A DNA stretch of 64,000 bases from Porphyromonas levii DSM 23370 (GTDB taxonomy: Bacteria > Bacteroidota > Bacteroidia > Bacteroidales > Porphyromonadaceae): NCBI RefSeq assembly GCF_000379925.1, contig NZ_KB904203.1, forward strand, positions 70 through 64,069, written 5' to 3'. The position numbers and the translations under genes are program-made. The notes below the pieces were generated by a model. It searched no databases, was not told the origin of the DNA, and saw only the letters and a list, made by a program, of their open reading frames with translations. Positions 25,643-34,793 of the stretch are shown piece by piece (within the stretch, counting starts at the first letter, position 1; the number at the start of each line of letters is the position of its first letter).

Positions 25643-28600
25643 TCACTTAAATAAGTTGGCAATATCTTCCCGAGAGAAAGTTTTATCGACCTGATCAATC
25701 TGTATAATCTCGTCAGAAATAAACCGTTTCTTATCCTGCAACTGAAGTATCTTCTCCTCAATGGTATCTTTACACACCATTCGGTAAGCATTGACATGCT
25801 TCTCCTGACCGATACGATAAGAACGGTCAATGGCTTGACTCTCTACTGCCGGATTCCACCAAGGATCCACCAAGAACACATAGTCGGCCGCCGTAAGATT
25901 GAGTCCCATGCCTCCTGCTTTGAGCGAGATAAGGAAGACACGCACACTGTCATCATTCTGAAACTCGTTCACCACCTGCTGTCGGTCTACCGTAGCACCG
26001 TCCAAATAGACATACCGTATACCCTCTGCTTCTAAGCGCTTTTTTATAAGTGCCAGCATAGAAGTAAACTGAGAGAAAACCAACACTTTGTGCTCATCGA
26101 CTACCTCTCTGAGGTTACGGGTAAGGAGATCTAGCTTAATGGACTGCTTACCATAGTCCTCTTGCTCTGTGCCAATGAGTTCTGGTGAATTACAAATTTG
26201 TCTCAACTTCATAAGCGCTTGCAGCACCATCATCTGTGCTTCTCCTTCGCCCTTCTCTGTCATCTCATCGAGAAGCATTTGACGGTAGTACTCCTTGAAA
26301 GTATCATACACCCGTCGCTGCTCCTCCTTCATCTCGCAGTAGAGGACAGACTCTGTCTTATCGGGGAGCTCAGTAGCGACCTGTTTCTTAGTACGGCGCA
26401 ATAAGAAAGGCTGAGTCATATCCCTCAATAACTCCATCGACTTTTGGTCCCTCCGCTTGTCAATAGCATTGGCGAACTCCTCACGGAAGTGATCCATACT
26501 ACCGAAGATACCTGGGTTGAGGAAATTCATTTGGGAGTAGAGATCAAAGGTATTATTCTCGATAGGCGTACCCGTGAGGGCAAGTTTATTCTCAGAGCGA
26601 AGCGCTCGTACCGCCTTATAGCGCTTTGAGAAAGGATTCTTGATTGCTTGGCTCTCGTCTAGTATCAGATATCCGAAGAGTGTCTCGGAGAGCTGCTCAA
26701 TATCGTTCGCCACCACGCCATAGGTCGATAGGATGATATCATACTGAGAGAATAATCCTCGCATATCAGCTCGCTCCGCTCCACGGTAGACAAGGCGAGA
26801 AAGACCTGGGGCGAACTTCTCTAGCTCTTGTTGCCAATTGAATAGCAATGAAGTTGGAACCACTATCAGATGAGGCAATACCTTTTTCTTTTGTTCCTTG
26901 AGGTGTTGAAGGAGGGTAATCACTTGTAGGGTCTTACCCAAACCCATATCATCGGCGAGACAGCCTCCAAGCCCATTTTCATTAAGGAAGAGTAACCAAT
27001 CAAATCCAGCCTGTTGATAATGCCTCAATTCTGCCTGAATACCCTTGGGGACAGGATGGGGCTCGATTTCGGAGAGGTTTTGAAGGCGTCTCTTCCGTTC
27101 CATCATCTCCTCTATATACTTAGGACGCTGGGAAAGATCCTCATAGAGCTGGTCTATGATATTAAATTGGTAGTTAGAAATTTCCAACCTATCCTTCTTC
27201 ACCGTACCCACTTGGAAATACTTAGCATACCGCTCTAGCCAATCCTCTGGCAGGATACCAATAGTCCCATCCGAGAGCATCACATATTTACTCTTATTGA
27301 TAATACTCTTGCGCACCTCTCGGAGTGATACCACTTCCTTACCGAACTTGATCTCTACCTTCAGGTCGAACCAGTCTATACCACTAGAGGTAGAAATATT
27401 GAAGGTAGGAGTATGGAGGTTAAACTTGAAATTCTTAAGTTGCTGTGTTCCAAATATCTGTATACCCTCCTGACGAAGCTTCTCCGAAGCCTCTATCAAC
27501 CAGTTATTCTCTATCAGCTGCTCACCACGGAGCACAAAGCTATCCTGAGCGTTCTCAAAGTCGGGGTGTAACCCTCGGAGCAGTTCCAAAAACTCCTCTT
27601 CCTTATCCCAGTCTCGATCAAGGAGCGTAAGCGTATCTGCATCGTAAAAAGGAGTCTTATCGTGCAGGGGTACCGATTGCTCACCATACTGCATTGCAGG
27701 AGTCAGCAATACGCCACCCTCATCTGTATCGTTGATAAAGAGCTGCCCTACCACATGCTCTTCATTGATTGGTCGCACCTTATGAAGCTCCGACCGCACC
27801 TCAAACCGTTGCCCAAGGGGCTTAATAACCTCTTCATAGAGCCTAGGGAGTGCCTCCAAGGGATAGCGTATAGGCTCGATACGTTTGTTTTCAACACCCC
27901 AAAGGTAATAGAGCATCTGAAAATCTGCTGCCGACCGAAAGAGATAGAGTTGTTGGTACTCATACAGCACAAAGGCTCGATTGAACTTAATGGCGCTATC
28001 GCTCAGCTTTATTAGCTTATCTGCGAGACGAAGCGAGCCAGAGAGCTTAATCGTAGGGCGATCGCCTCTTTCCTCCGGCTCCTCACGCTCTATACGAATC
28101 ACCACCTCTGCCCGCGGACTCATCACCTCTGTAGGAGAAAGTGGCGCAAGAGCGTACTTCGCTCTCGTCTCCATAGGCAATTCCTCGGCAAGCAAATACA
28201 GTGAATTGCGCTGGAGGATAGGCATCACTTTAGCAAATGCCTCAATCTCTTCATCGCTGGGGTAAGCGACCAAATAACTATCTAAAAAGGAATTGGTGTA
28301 CCCCAAATAGTCGCCTACATCCACTATTTCGTCATTGGTAAACGCCTCATGCTGGGTGATCAGCTTATCGGCGGAGAGCCTCATGACCGACTTAGACAGC
28401 GAGCCATTTTTATTCAATTTCCCTCTATGTGGTAGAGGATAACCCAAGGTTAAGCTATCTGAATAATAACTATTCCATTCACGTATGAGGAATATCAATT
28501 GGAATCGATTGGCTTTATTGCCTGCTGGCAATATCTTCTGTGGCTGTAGCATCTGGTCTGATAGCCCAAGTTGATAGAGGGTTTCACTTGGTTTATCGAG

Positions 28601-29458
28601 TACCGGCACATCAGGGATGAGGACCGTATACCCCTCCTCACTATCCGCCACCAGTTCGGCTCGTTCCCGCTTCCGTCCTTTAACATGTAGCTGATCAAGT
28701 TTGTCCCTTAAGAACTCTTGCTCTAGATAATCATAATCGAAAAATCGTGGTGTCACATGCTCCGCTATATGCTTCAGAAGTGCCCTTACCTGAGGGTAAA
28801 AGGCAATAGCACCCTGTTTGTGTGCTTCGACATCGTTCCCTCGGCATGAGAATTTTATAACACGGCTATAATCATTAACTTCCAACACTACCAGCATAGG
28901 AGAGGCGGTCTTGGAAGTAACTCTCGCCATCACATAACACCTATGAAGATTGATGGAACTGTACTCAATTACATACTCATGACCTCCCATCAGCTCTTCA
29001 TCTGTGGCAAATAGTCGTCTCAGATTAGCATCCATCTGCATAGAAGCTGGTAGAGGTATACACTGCCGTATTCTATTGGCTATAGGGGCCTTCCAGCTCG
29101 TAGGGTGCACATAATGCTCACCATCAAATGAAGAAATAATAGAGAGTACTCGTAGCATAGCCACCTCAGCGGCGAGCTGGTTACTGCCCATGATGGTATC
29201 AAAATAGATCGTCCCTAACACAAGATCCACAATGGCTGTGGCATTATGAGCAGAGCCAGCATTGCCCCTACGAGAAGAAATGGTAAAACCAATCCTAAGC
29301 ACACCCTCGCCATGCTTCCCCTTACTCAGCGCCTTATCACGGACAAGCATTGTAGGGACGACGTCCAAGCCGAAGCTCTCTGCTATCGAAGCATCATCAT
29401 ACATCCCACGCTCAAAGCAATCGAGCGCAATATCCATTAATCGTGTGGTTGACCCCAT
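25643..29458 (-). CDS. SNF2-family DEAD/DEAH helicase
   Basis: 1271 residues. The N-terminal 780 residues are of unknown fold. The C-terminal SNF2 motor has motif I LADDMGLGKTLQVITLL, motif II LILDESQAIKN (DESQ in place of DEAH) and motif III LTGTPIENN. The RecA2 motifs are VFLISLKAGGMGLNLTAADY and SQAIDRSYRIGQ. Such proteins translocate on double-stranded DNA and remodel protein-DNA complexes. The large upstream region resembles the Bacteroidota RapA-like HepA family. It is preceded by a coiled-coil protein gene 20 bases away, so the two are likely co-transcribed. They are not capsule biosynthesis genes although embedded in that region. Confidence 0.93.
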   Translation of the reverse strand: MGSTTRLMDIALDCFERGMYDDASIAESFGLDVVPTMLVRDKALSKGKHGEGVLRIGFTISSRRGNAGSAHNATAIVDLVLGTIYFDTIMGSNQLAAEVAMLRVLSIISSFDGEHYVHPTSWKAPIANRIRQCIPLPASMQMDANLRRLFATDEELMGGHEYVIEYSSINLHRCYVMARVTSKTASPMLVVLEVNDYSRVIKFSCRGNDVEAHKQGAIAFYPQVRALLKHIAEHVTPRFFDYDYLEQEFLRDKLDQLHVKGRKRERAELVADSEEGYTVLIPDVPVLDKPSETLYQLGLSDQMLQPQKILPAGNKANRFQLIFLIREWNSYYSDSLTLGYPLPHRGKLNKNGSLSKSVMRLSADKLITQHEAFTNDEIVDVGDYLGYTNSFLDSYLVAYPSDEEIEAFAKVMPILQRNSLYLLAEELPMETRAKYALAPLSPTEVMSPRAEVVIRIEREEPEERGDRPTIKLSGSLRLADKLIKLSDSAIKFNRAFVLYEYQQLYLFRSAADFQMLYYLWGVENKRIEPIRYPLEALPRLYEEVIKPLGQRFEVRSELHKVRPINEEHVVGQLFINDTDEGGVLLTPAMQYGEQSVPLHDKTPFYDADTLTLLDRDWDKEEEFLELLRGLHPDFENAQDSFVLRGEQLIENNWLIEASEKLRQEGIQIFGTQQLKNFKFNLHTPTFNISTSSGIDWFDLKVEIKFGKEVVSLREVRKSIINKSKYVMLSDGTIGILPEDWLERYAKYFQVGTVKKDRLEISNYQFNIIDQLYEDLSQRPKYIEEMMERKRRLQNLSEIEPHPVPKGIQAELRHYQQAGFDWLLFLNENGLGGCLADDMGLGKTLQVITLLQHLKEQKKKVLPHLIVVPTSLLFNWQQELEKFAPGLSRLVYRGAERADMRGLFSQYDIILSTYGVVANDIEQLSETLFGYLILDESQAIKNPFSKRYKAVRALRSENKLALTGTPIENNTFDLYSQMNFLNPGIFGSMDHFREEFANAIDKRRDQKSMELLRDMTQPFLLRRTKKQVATELPDKTESVLYCEMKEEQRRVYDTFKEYYRQMLLDEMTEKGEGEAQMMVLQALMKLRQICNSPELIGTEQEDYGKQSIKLDLLTRNLREVVDEHKVLVFSQFTSMLALIKKRLEAEGIRYVYLDGATVDRQQVVNEFQNDDSVRVFLISLKAGGMGLNLTAADYVFLVDPWWNPAVESQAIDRSYRIGQEKHVNAYRMVCKDTIEEKILQLQDKKRFISDEIIQIDQVDKTFSREDIANLFK

Positions 29459-29478
29459 CTACTAATATTCGGTAGTTA

Positions 29479-30531
29479 TCAAATCTCTTCAGCCCCTTCG
29501 CCTTTGAGTGTCGCAAGGCGTTGCTCTCGTGCAAATGTCCGATGGGAAAGTGTCGATGACTCTATGGCTCGGAAAGCGATATCCTTTACAGTCTCCTCAG
29601 AGTTAGCCACCTTCACGCCAGCCTCTTTTAGCTGAAGCTCCATCTCACTTATCTTTTGTTGGAGCAGCTCTATCTGCTGATCCTTCAGTTTAAGTTGTCC
29701 TTCTGTCTCTTTCTTAGCAAGATCAAACTCAAAGCGATGCTCTCTATTAAGCCTCTCCTCCGTTACGGCGATAGCCCTCGTCTCAGCCTCCTCTATTTTT
29801 CCAGACAAACTCTCAGACAACTCTCTTAGTTGAGACAACTCTACTTCAGCCTCCTTCAGTATCTTCTCCCGATCAGCATACTCTCGCTCGAAAGCCTTCT
29901 TCCGCTCTTCCAAGCTCTTCTCCTCTGCCAATAGACGAGCTCTAAACTCATCCTCCTCAGCCCTTCTCCTCTGGTTTGTAGTATAGTTGTACTCTTCTTC
30001 TTCGCGCTTACGCTGGAGCGCAATATCCGCTTTCTCCTGCTTCAGCGATTCATTATGTGTATCCTTCTCACGCTTCCAGATCTCACGAGTATTTGCTATC
30101 TCAGCTTCCAGCTTCATTCTTTCCGCATCCAGCTCTTGCTGCACTTCCTCCTTACGCCTCTTTTGAGCCAATATGAGTGTAGATAGAGAGTCCGCATTGC
30201 TTTGGATGGCATACAAATCTTCTATCCACTCCTCTTTTATCTTAATTGTATCATTCAAGATACTTAGCTTATCAAAGCCCTCCTTGAGTTGTCTCTGAAG
30301 CACCGCAACAGCCTTCCCAAATTCCCCCATCACCTCCTGAGCAAAACCCTCAAGTTCCTCAATAGACAACGCTTCAGCCTTGGACACCACCTTTTTCTGT
30401 TCCACTCTCTTTTGCTCCTCCTTCGGATGCTCTAGATTTTTAGCGGTCACCTCCTTTAGAAGTGCCTCATAAGCATCCAGCATCTCCTTCTTAGTATTAG
30501 ACATACTAATCTGAACTCTTTCTTCGCTCAT
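29479..30531 (-). CDS. Coiled-coil protein paired with the SNF2 helicase
   Basis: 350 residues, almost entirely charged helix. The coiled coil runs from about residue 60 to 320, with an Ala-poor, Glu/Lys/Arg-rich composition resembling structural filaments or SMC-like arms. No enzymatic motif is visible. The N-terminus has MSNTKKEMLDAYEALLKEVT, a conserved-looking segment I recall from Bacteroidota proteins encoded beside this helicase. It may be an adaptor for the helicase. I do not recognise a named family. Confidence 0.8.
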   Translation of the reverse strand: MSEERVQISMSNTKKEMLDAYEALLKEVTAKNLEHPKEEQKRVEQKKVVSKAEALSIEELEGFAQEVMGEFGKAVAVLQRQLKEGFDKLSILNDTIKIKEEWIEDLYAIQSNADSLSTLILAQKRRKEEVQQELDAERMKLEAEIANTREIWKREKDTHNESLKQEKADIALQRKREEEEYNYTTNQRRRAEEDEFRARLLAEEKSLEERKKAFEREYADREKILKEAEVELSQLRELSESLSGKIEEAETRAIAVTEERLNREHRFEFDLAKKETEGQLKLKDQQIELLQQKISEMELQLKEAGVKVANSEETVKDIAFRAIESSTLSHRTFAREQRLATLKGEGAEEI

Positions 30532-30587
30532 AACAACGTGTATCTACCTTACTTTATGAATCAATAACATTCACTCTCCCCCAAAAG

Positions 30588-30595
30588 CAAAGCTA
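30588..30595 (-). promoter_or_regulatory. -7 box for the coiled-coil/SNF2 unit
   Basis: TAGCTTTG on the minus strand fits TAnnTTTG and lies 57 bases before the ATG at 30531. No good -33 element is seen at the right distance. Confidence 0.4.
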
Positions 30596-30704
30596 CCAAG
30601 AATTCGAAACTTCTCCCGCATCAACTCACGTCTCCTTGCTACCGGAAGAGAATTGCCTAGCACAGTTTCTACAAACTAATCCCTAGTCGTACCCCTATTC
30701 CCTC

Positions 30705-30785
30705 GCCATAGGGACTTCAGTCTCTCCCGCGAGGGACTGGAGTTTATATGGGGAGAGACTGAAGTCTCTCGTGGGAGGGATTGAA
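30705..30785. repeat. GAGGGACTGGAGTT-type palindromic repeats, second locus
   Basis: Contains GCGAGGGACTGGAGTTTAT followed by GAGAGACTGAAGTCTCTC, the same family as 661-750. It lies 26 bases from a MITE-like copy in a gene-free region. Confidence 0.7.
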
Positions 30786-30810
30786 ACGGATAGCGCTGGG
30801 GGCTTTTAAT

Positions 30811-30983
30811 GAGAATGTTGCACGAAGTGCCATTCTCGCCGATTTGCAAGCAAACCGGCTGAGACGTTGCACGGTGGTGAAATACAAGGCACTGAGACTG
30901 AGGCTAACGAGAGCGTACTCACGTACGTGACCGAAGCCGAATGTCAAAAGTAACGCAGTAGTTCGCCACCGTGCAACGGTCTC
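30811..30983. mobile_element. MITE-like element, copy 2 (long form) with 5-bp target duplication
   Basis: 173 bases, starting GAGAATGTTGCACGAAGTG and ending CGTGCAACGGTCTC. TTAAT at 30806-30810 is repeated at 30984-30988, a clean 5-bp target-site duplication. Inside are two hairpins: one built on GAGAATG/CATTCTC and the perfect CCGATTTGC-type stem, which is partly mutated here. No coding sequence. Confidence 0.88.
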
Positions 30984-31029
30984 TTAATAGAATAGATCCC
31001 AAGCAACCCTCCTTCACACAGAAATAAAA

Positions 31030-31091
31030 GCTCCTCTGCCGAGAGCCAACCCCTTCCCTAAGGAAGAGCGTATGACTCTCGGCAGAGGAGC
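31030..31091 (-). terminator. Terminator downstream of the DegT aminotransferase
   Basis: GCTCCTCTGCCGAGAG at 31030-31045 and CTCTCGGCAGAGGAGC at 31076-31091 are perfect 16-bp arms. On the minus strand the stem is followed by TTTTATTTC. It closes the minus-strand unit ending at 31146. Confidence 0.85.
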
Positions 31092-31145
31092 ATCCACTAT
31101 TACGTTCGTGTAAAATAACAACTCCCTCCTTCAGGGATTAGGAGC

Positions 31146-32750
31146 TTAGTTCCCTTTTATCACCTCTATAACCCTATCCAAATCCTCTGTGGTTAGTGCG
31201 GAGCCCGATGGCAGGCAGAGTCCTTGATCAAATAGCGACTCACAAACCGACCCATAAACTCCTCCTTTAGGGTGCTGGAGGGCTTTTTGATCTGCTGAAT
31301 AAAACGGACAATCGGCGAATACTGGCTGCAGGTGCATGGGCTTCCATAGCGGACGACTCTCAATATTTTCGGCATCCAACTTCAGGCGTAATGCCTCACG
31401 GTCATACCCTGTCACTTCGCTGTCAATGGTTATACATGTGAGCCAGTAGTTGCTATCAAAGTCCTCTGAGGGAGCACTCATCACAGTAATACCAGGCACG
31501 CCCTTGAGTTGCTCCTGATAATAAGCATGATGATGCCTACGAGCATCTACATGCTCCTGTAGTACCTCCATCTGACCTCGTCCGATCCCTGCGCTGATAT
31601 TAGAGAGCCTGTAATTATAACCCACGTGCTCATGCTGATAGTGTGGAGCATTCTCACGGGCTTGAGTGGCGAAGAACATCACGCGCTTTGCCTCTTCTTC
31701 CGAATGAGTGACCAGTGCTCCACCACCAGAAGTGGTGATAATCTTATTGCCATTAAATGAGAGCGCCCCATACTTCCCAAGCGTACCGCACTTGCGCCCC
31801 TTATAAACCGAACCGAGTGCCTCTGCAGCATCTTCTACAACAGGTATATCGTACTCAGCAGCCACGGCTAGGATTTCATCCATCTTGGCAGGCATGCCAT
31901 AGAGGTGTACAGGGATAATGGCTTTAGGCACCTTCCCTGTTACCTTGATACGATCTTCTATCGCTCTACGAAGAGCGGGGGGACACATATTCCAAGTGCC
32001 CTCTTCACTATCCACAAAGACGGGCTTGGCCCCCTGGTACTTTATTGGGTTGGCGCTAGCCGAGAAGGTAAAGCTTTGGCATATCACCTCATCTCCAGCC
32101 CCTACCCCAAGCATCACCAGCGCCAAGTGTAGCGCCGCTGTACCGGCAGAAAGCGCAACGACAGATAAGCCCCCTACCAAGCCCCCTAACCCCCTAAAGG
32201 GGGCATCACCAGTTTCGGTCAGTATCGTATATAATACGTGAGCGGGATTGGAGAGAACTTCTTTGTTAGTGAAGCGGATGACTCTGTATCCTTGCTGCAT
32301 AAGCCATTCTTCCCGTGTTTTATCACTCTCCTGCTGGGTCAAGTCTTCGTGGTACCCTCCATCTATCTCGATTATAAGCATTTTATCCAAGCAGACGAAG
32401 TCCACGATAAACCGACCAATTATATGCTGACGGCGAAACTTATAACCACCTAGTTGCTTACCAGACAATAGCTCCCACATGATGCTTTCAGCCTCTGTAG
32501 GGTTATTCCTATGATATATAGCCCTCCTTTTTAACTCATCATAATACGCAAGATCAGCCGAGTGCAATACTCCCCCTTTAGGGGGCTGGGGGGCTGAGGC
32601 TGCTAAATACGCCTTGAGATCTGCCTCAAAGGCATTCACATTAGGTCCCAATGGCACCACCCAATTAGTGTCAAACGCCTCCTTTATATACTTCTGCTCG
32701 TTACCGCCCATCTCAGCAAGCGAGAGCCATATTCTCTTCTTTTCCATCAT
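31146..32750 (-). CDS. DegT/DnrJ/EryC1 sugar aminotransferase carrying an in-frame DUF559 nuclease insertion
   Basis: 534 residues. Residues 1-51 and about 196-534 form a PLP-dependent nucleotide-sugar aminotransferase. VVALSAGTAALHLALVMLG binds the cofactor phosphate, VVEDAAEALGS holds the ring Asp, and the PLP lysine is near residue 336 in SFNGNKIITTSGGG. Without the insert the length would be about 390, normal for the family. Residues about 52-195 are a DUF559 (Vsr-like) domain: AESIMWELLSG, YKFRRQHIIGRFIVDFVCLD and MLIIEIDGGYH, with candidate catalytic Asp117, Glu128 and Asp130. The PglE-like activity fits the PglF-like and PglC-like genes elsewhere in the cluster. Whether the fusion stays active or is processed is unknown. 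Confidence 0.9.
   Translation of the reverse strand: MMEKKRIWLSLAEMGGNEQKYIKEAFDTNWVVPLGPNVNAFEADLKAYLAASAPQPPKGGVLHSADLAYYDELKRRAIYHRNNPTEAESIMWELLSGKQLGGYKFRRQHIIGRFIVDFVCLDKMLIIEIDGGYHEDLTQQESDKTREEWLMQQGYRVIRFTNKEVLSNPAHVLYTILTETGDAPFRGLGGLVGGLSVVALSAGTAALHLALVMLGVGAGDEVICQSFTFSASANPIKYQGAKPVFVDSEEGTWNMCPPALRRAIEDRIKVTGKVPKAIIPVHLYGMPAKMDEILAVAAEYDIPVVEDAAEALGSVYKGRKCGTLGKYGALSFNGNKIITTSGGGALVTHSEEEAKRVMFFATQARENAPHYQHEHVGYNYRLSNISAGIGRGQMEVLQEHVDARRHHHAYYQEQLKGVPGITVMSAPSEDFDSNYWLTCITIDSEVTGYDREALRLKLDAENIESRPLWKPMHLQPVFADCPFYSADQKALQHPKGGVYGSVCESLFDQGLCLPSGSALTTEDLDRVIEVIKGN
32166..32597 (-). mobile_element. DUF559 module inserted in frame, bounded by inverted G/C-rich repeats
   Basis: About 432 bases, exactly 144 codons. 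Each end is a 24-base hairpin unit of the form GCCCCC, three variable bases, then CCCCCTAAAGGGGG, in inverted orientation: about 32181-32203 on one side and 32572-32595 on the other. The inside encodes one compact nuclease domain. The left end carries an extra GCCCCCTACC stretch. No target duplication is evident. Calling it mobile is an inference from the in-frame interruption, the terminal inverted repeats and the solo repeats at 34770 and 58095. Confidence 0.65.
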
Positions 32751-32757
32751 ATTTCTA

Positions 32758-34689
32758 TCACTTTATCACTGTTTTATATGATTGCTTTGGATGTCTAGGC
32801 ATATCAGGATAAGAGTACTCCAGCAAGCCCAAATCAAGAAGCCTCTTCAAATATTGATCCTGAATGTACTTGTCTCCTCTTTTCAATAACAGAGATAGTT
32901 CATAAGCTGAAAACGCCCTCTCCGCACACATATCCAGGATAATCTGTTTCACTTCGTCAGGAGACGTCCTTTTCTTTAAGTTTGTTATCTGATACTGAAG
33001 TTTTATCGGCAGACTCTGCAGTAAATCTATCGCCATACTATCTGGTATGCTAACCCCGTTATCTGGTATGCTAACCCCGTTATCTGGTATGCTGGCCTCG
33101 TTATCTGGTATGCTGACCTCGTTATCTGGTATGCTGGCCTCGTTATCTGGTATGCTAGTTACAAACTTTAGCCCAGCAGATTGTTTTGCACCACAAGCGG
33201 ATGTGAATTGGTCAGATGGTAGATAATACACCCCACGACTTTTTCCTTTTGATATGAGTAGCCCCATATCACAAAGCTTCTTCAGATCACTAGATGCCTT
33301 AGCAACACTTACTCCACTCACTTGTCTGTATGTAGAGTTATCCAAAGCTCCAATCTCTCTCAGCACTACCAATCCTAATTTCTGAGCGTCCGTCAAATCG
33401 TAGTTGATAAATAATGAAAGCCACTCTATATCTATCGGAGATAATAGGTTATGCATCATCAATCGCAATGTAAAGGAATTACTCTCTCTATTTGACTCAA
33501 AGAGGGGCGGTAGCATCTGTTCCCCTTTCATCAATCTTTGCATCGTGCGAAATCCAGACCCCTTTGTCTCGGCTAGATTTGTCTCATGAAAGATAGCTGC
33601 TATTAGAGGATTTCTATTGATTGATAGAGGTCTCCCGATTTCCTCCTCAGGCTTGAGAGAATATCCAGCATTTCTAATCTCAATACGATTAGGATATCTC
33701 AATATTTGTGTGGGGCTATTTACCTTGTATGACCGGTGCATAATAGCATTTACCACAGCCTCTCTGATGACTTGTTGTGGCATAGATGGCTTGGCAATAG
33801 CCTGCACCTCTCCCTCTGGAAGTTGAAAGGCTTTAGGAAGCCCCTCCATAATATAGTTCACGACACGAGAGATCAATTCTATAGCAGAAAGTCTGATATC
33901 AATCGTTTCAAACCTATTGTCTGGATCCTCCACCCACTCAGTCGTTGGGATAGAGATGTAGTCCACACGTATCATCGGAGCCAAGCGACGGAGGGCTTTA
34001 CTACTACCAAAGACTATCAAACCAGCGACAGTCAGTCGCCATACCCCTCGATCATCCTTATTGATACAACCTAATGCATACAATAGATCTTCGTCCGAAT
34101 AGGTTAGCTCTTCAGCATCTGGATTTACTTCCCGCCTATACACCCTATATCTATTAAGAGCCTCATCGCTAATATCTGCAAGCGAAGAGTCTTGGATAAG
34201 AGTACTGTCATACTTAGTCTCATTACCATAAAAGACGGGCAAGTCTTCTTCTGTACACTTGATATCTGCAGACGAAACGCGACGATAAGCGCCACTAGGC
34301 AAACCATTCTTTTTGAAATATAGTGGCTTAGCTGATAATGGCAACTCATCAACCTCAATAGCAATGACTTCTTTACCCTGAACGTCTTGTATAGTAATGC
34401 GAGGGCGTATAGGAATATTGAATACTGTCGCACAGCTCGTAGTGAGATCTTTCTGAAGTTTATCAGGCTCTCGTATACCCACTATATCATACTTAATAGA
34501 CCCATCAATTTCTATTTCGTCAATACCCAAGAGGATAATACCACCATTGAGATTAGGTTCATTAGAAAACGAACATACACTCTCCATAGTAGCTCTAGAC
34601 ACCTCACTACCCCTTTTGACCTCAAGTTTAGAAGTCTCCTGAGTACAATTGAGTTCTGCTATTATTTTTGATATATCTATGTTTGCCAT
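32758..34689 (-). CDS. AlbA_2 / divergent AAA-4 ATP-binding transcriptional regulator-like protein
   Basis: 643 residues. The N-terminal AlbA_2 (Schlafen-like) domain (about 1-150) shows TSKLEVKRGSEVSRATMESV, GGIILLGIDE and GAYRRVSSADIKCTEEDLP. A GHKL-like C-terminal part (about 290-420) shows PQQVIREAVVNAIMHRSYKV, YPNRIEIRNAGYSL and ETKGSGFRTMQRLMKGE. Winged-helix-like segments follow (LGLVVLREIGALDNSTYRQV). Residues about 540-580 are six copies of SIPDN[EG][AV]. Such proteins are often accessory or defence-associated regulators. It sits beside the DUF559 module and a pRiA4b-type gene. Confidence 0.88.
   Translation of the reverse strand: MANIDISKIIAELNCTQETSKLEVKRGSEVSRATMESVCSFSNEPNLNGGIILLGIDEIEIDGSIKYDIVGIREPDKLQKDLTTSCATVFNIPIRPRITIQDVQGKEVIAIEVDELPLSAKPLYFKKNGLPSGAYRRVSSADIKCTEEDLPVFYGNETKYDSTLIQDSSLADISDEALNRYRVYRREVNPDAEELTYSDEDLLYALGCINKDDRGVWRLTVAGLIVFGSSKALRRLAPMIRVDYISIPTTEWVEDPDNRFETIDIRLSAIELISRVVNYIMEGLPKAFQLPEGEVQAIAKPSMPQQVIREAVVNAIMHRSYKVNSPTQILRYPNRIEIRNAGYSLKPEEEIGRPLSINRNPLIAAIFHETNLAETKGSGFRTMQRLMKGEQMLPPLFESNRESNSFTLRLMMHNLLSPIDIEWLSLFINYDLTDAQKLGLVVLREIGALDNSTYRQVSGVSVAKASSDLKKLCDMGLLISKGKSRGVYYLPSDQFTSACGAKQSAGLKFVTSIPDNEASIPDNEVSIPDNEASIPDNGVSIPDNGVSIPDSMAIDLLQSLPIKLQYQITNLKKRTSPDEVKQIILDMCAERAFSAYELSLLLKRGDKYIQDQYLKRLLDLGLLEYSYPDMPRHPKQSYKTVIK
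33040..33158. repeat. 21-bp in-frame tandem repeat, five full units plus a partial
   Basis: Units begin at 33040, 33061, 33082, 33103, 33124 and 33145, each starting ATCTGGTATGCT. In protein the repeat is SIPDN plus two variable residues. Because 21 is divisible by three, copy number can change without a frameshift. It forms a flexible linker before the last helical domain of the AlbA_2 protein. Confidence 0.9.
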
Positions 34690-34769
34690 ACGTACACCAA
34701 AATATTAATGTCTGTGACCATTCACGAGATCCTTTACTATAGGGTGTCAGGGCGAGTAAGCGTAGGAAA

Positions 34770-34793
34770 GCCCCCTTTAGGGGGTGTGGGGGC
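34770..34793. repeat. Solo copy of the G/C-rich 24-base hairpin repeat
   Basis: GCCCCCTTTAGGGGG, then TGT, then GGGGGC. Its reverse complement matches the terminal repeats of the DUF559 module. It covers the last codons of the gene ending at 34777 and appears to have replaced that gene's normal C-terminus. Confidence 0.8.

Noticed and set aside
32166-32597. Intein in the aminotransferase
   Set aside because: No Cys/Ser first residue, no terminal His-Asn and no Hint-domain blocks. The insert is a DUF559 domain with Pro/Gly-rich ends.
33040-33158. Possible CRISPR or intergenic repeat array
   Set aside because: The repeat is inside an open reading frame with a 21-base period and no spacers; it is a coding tandem repeat.
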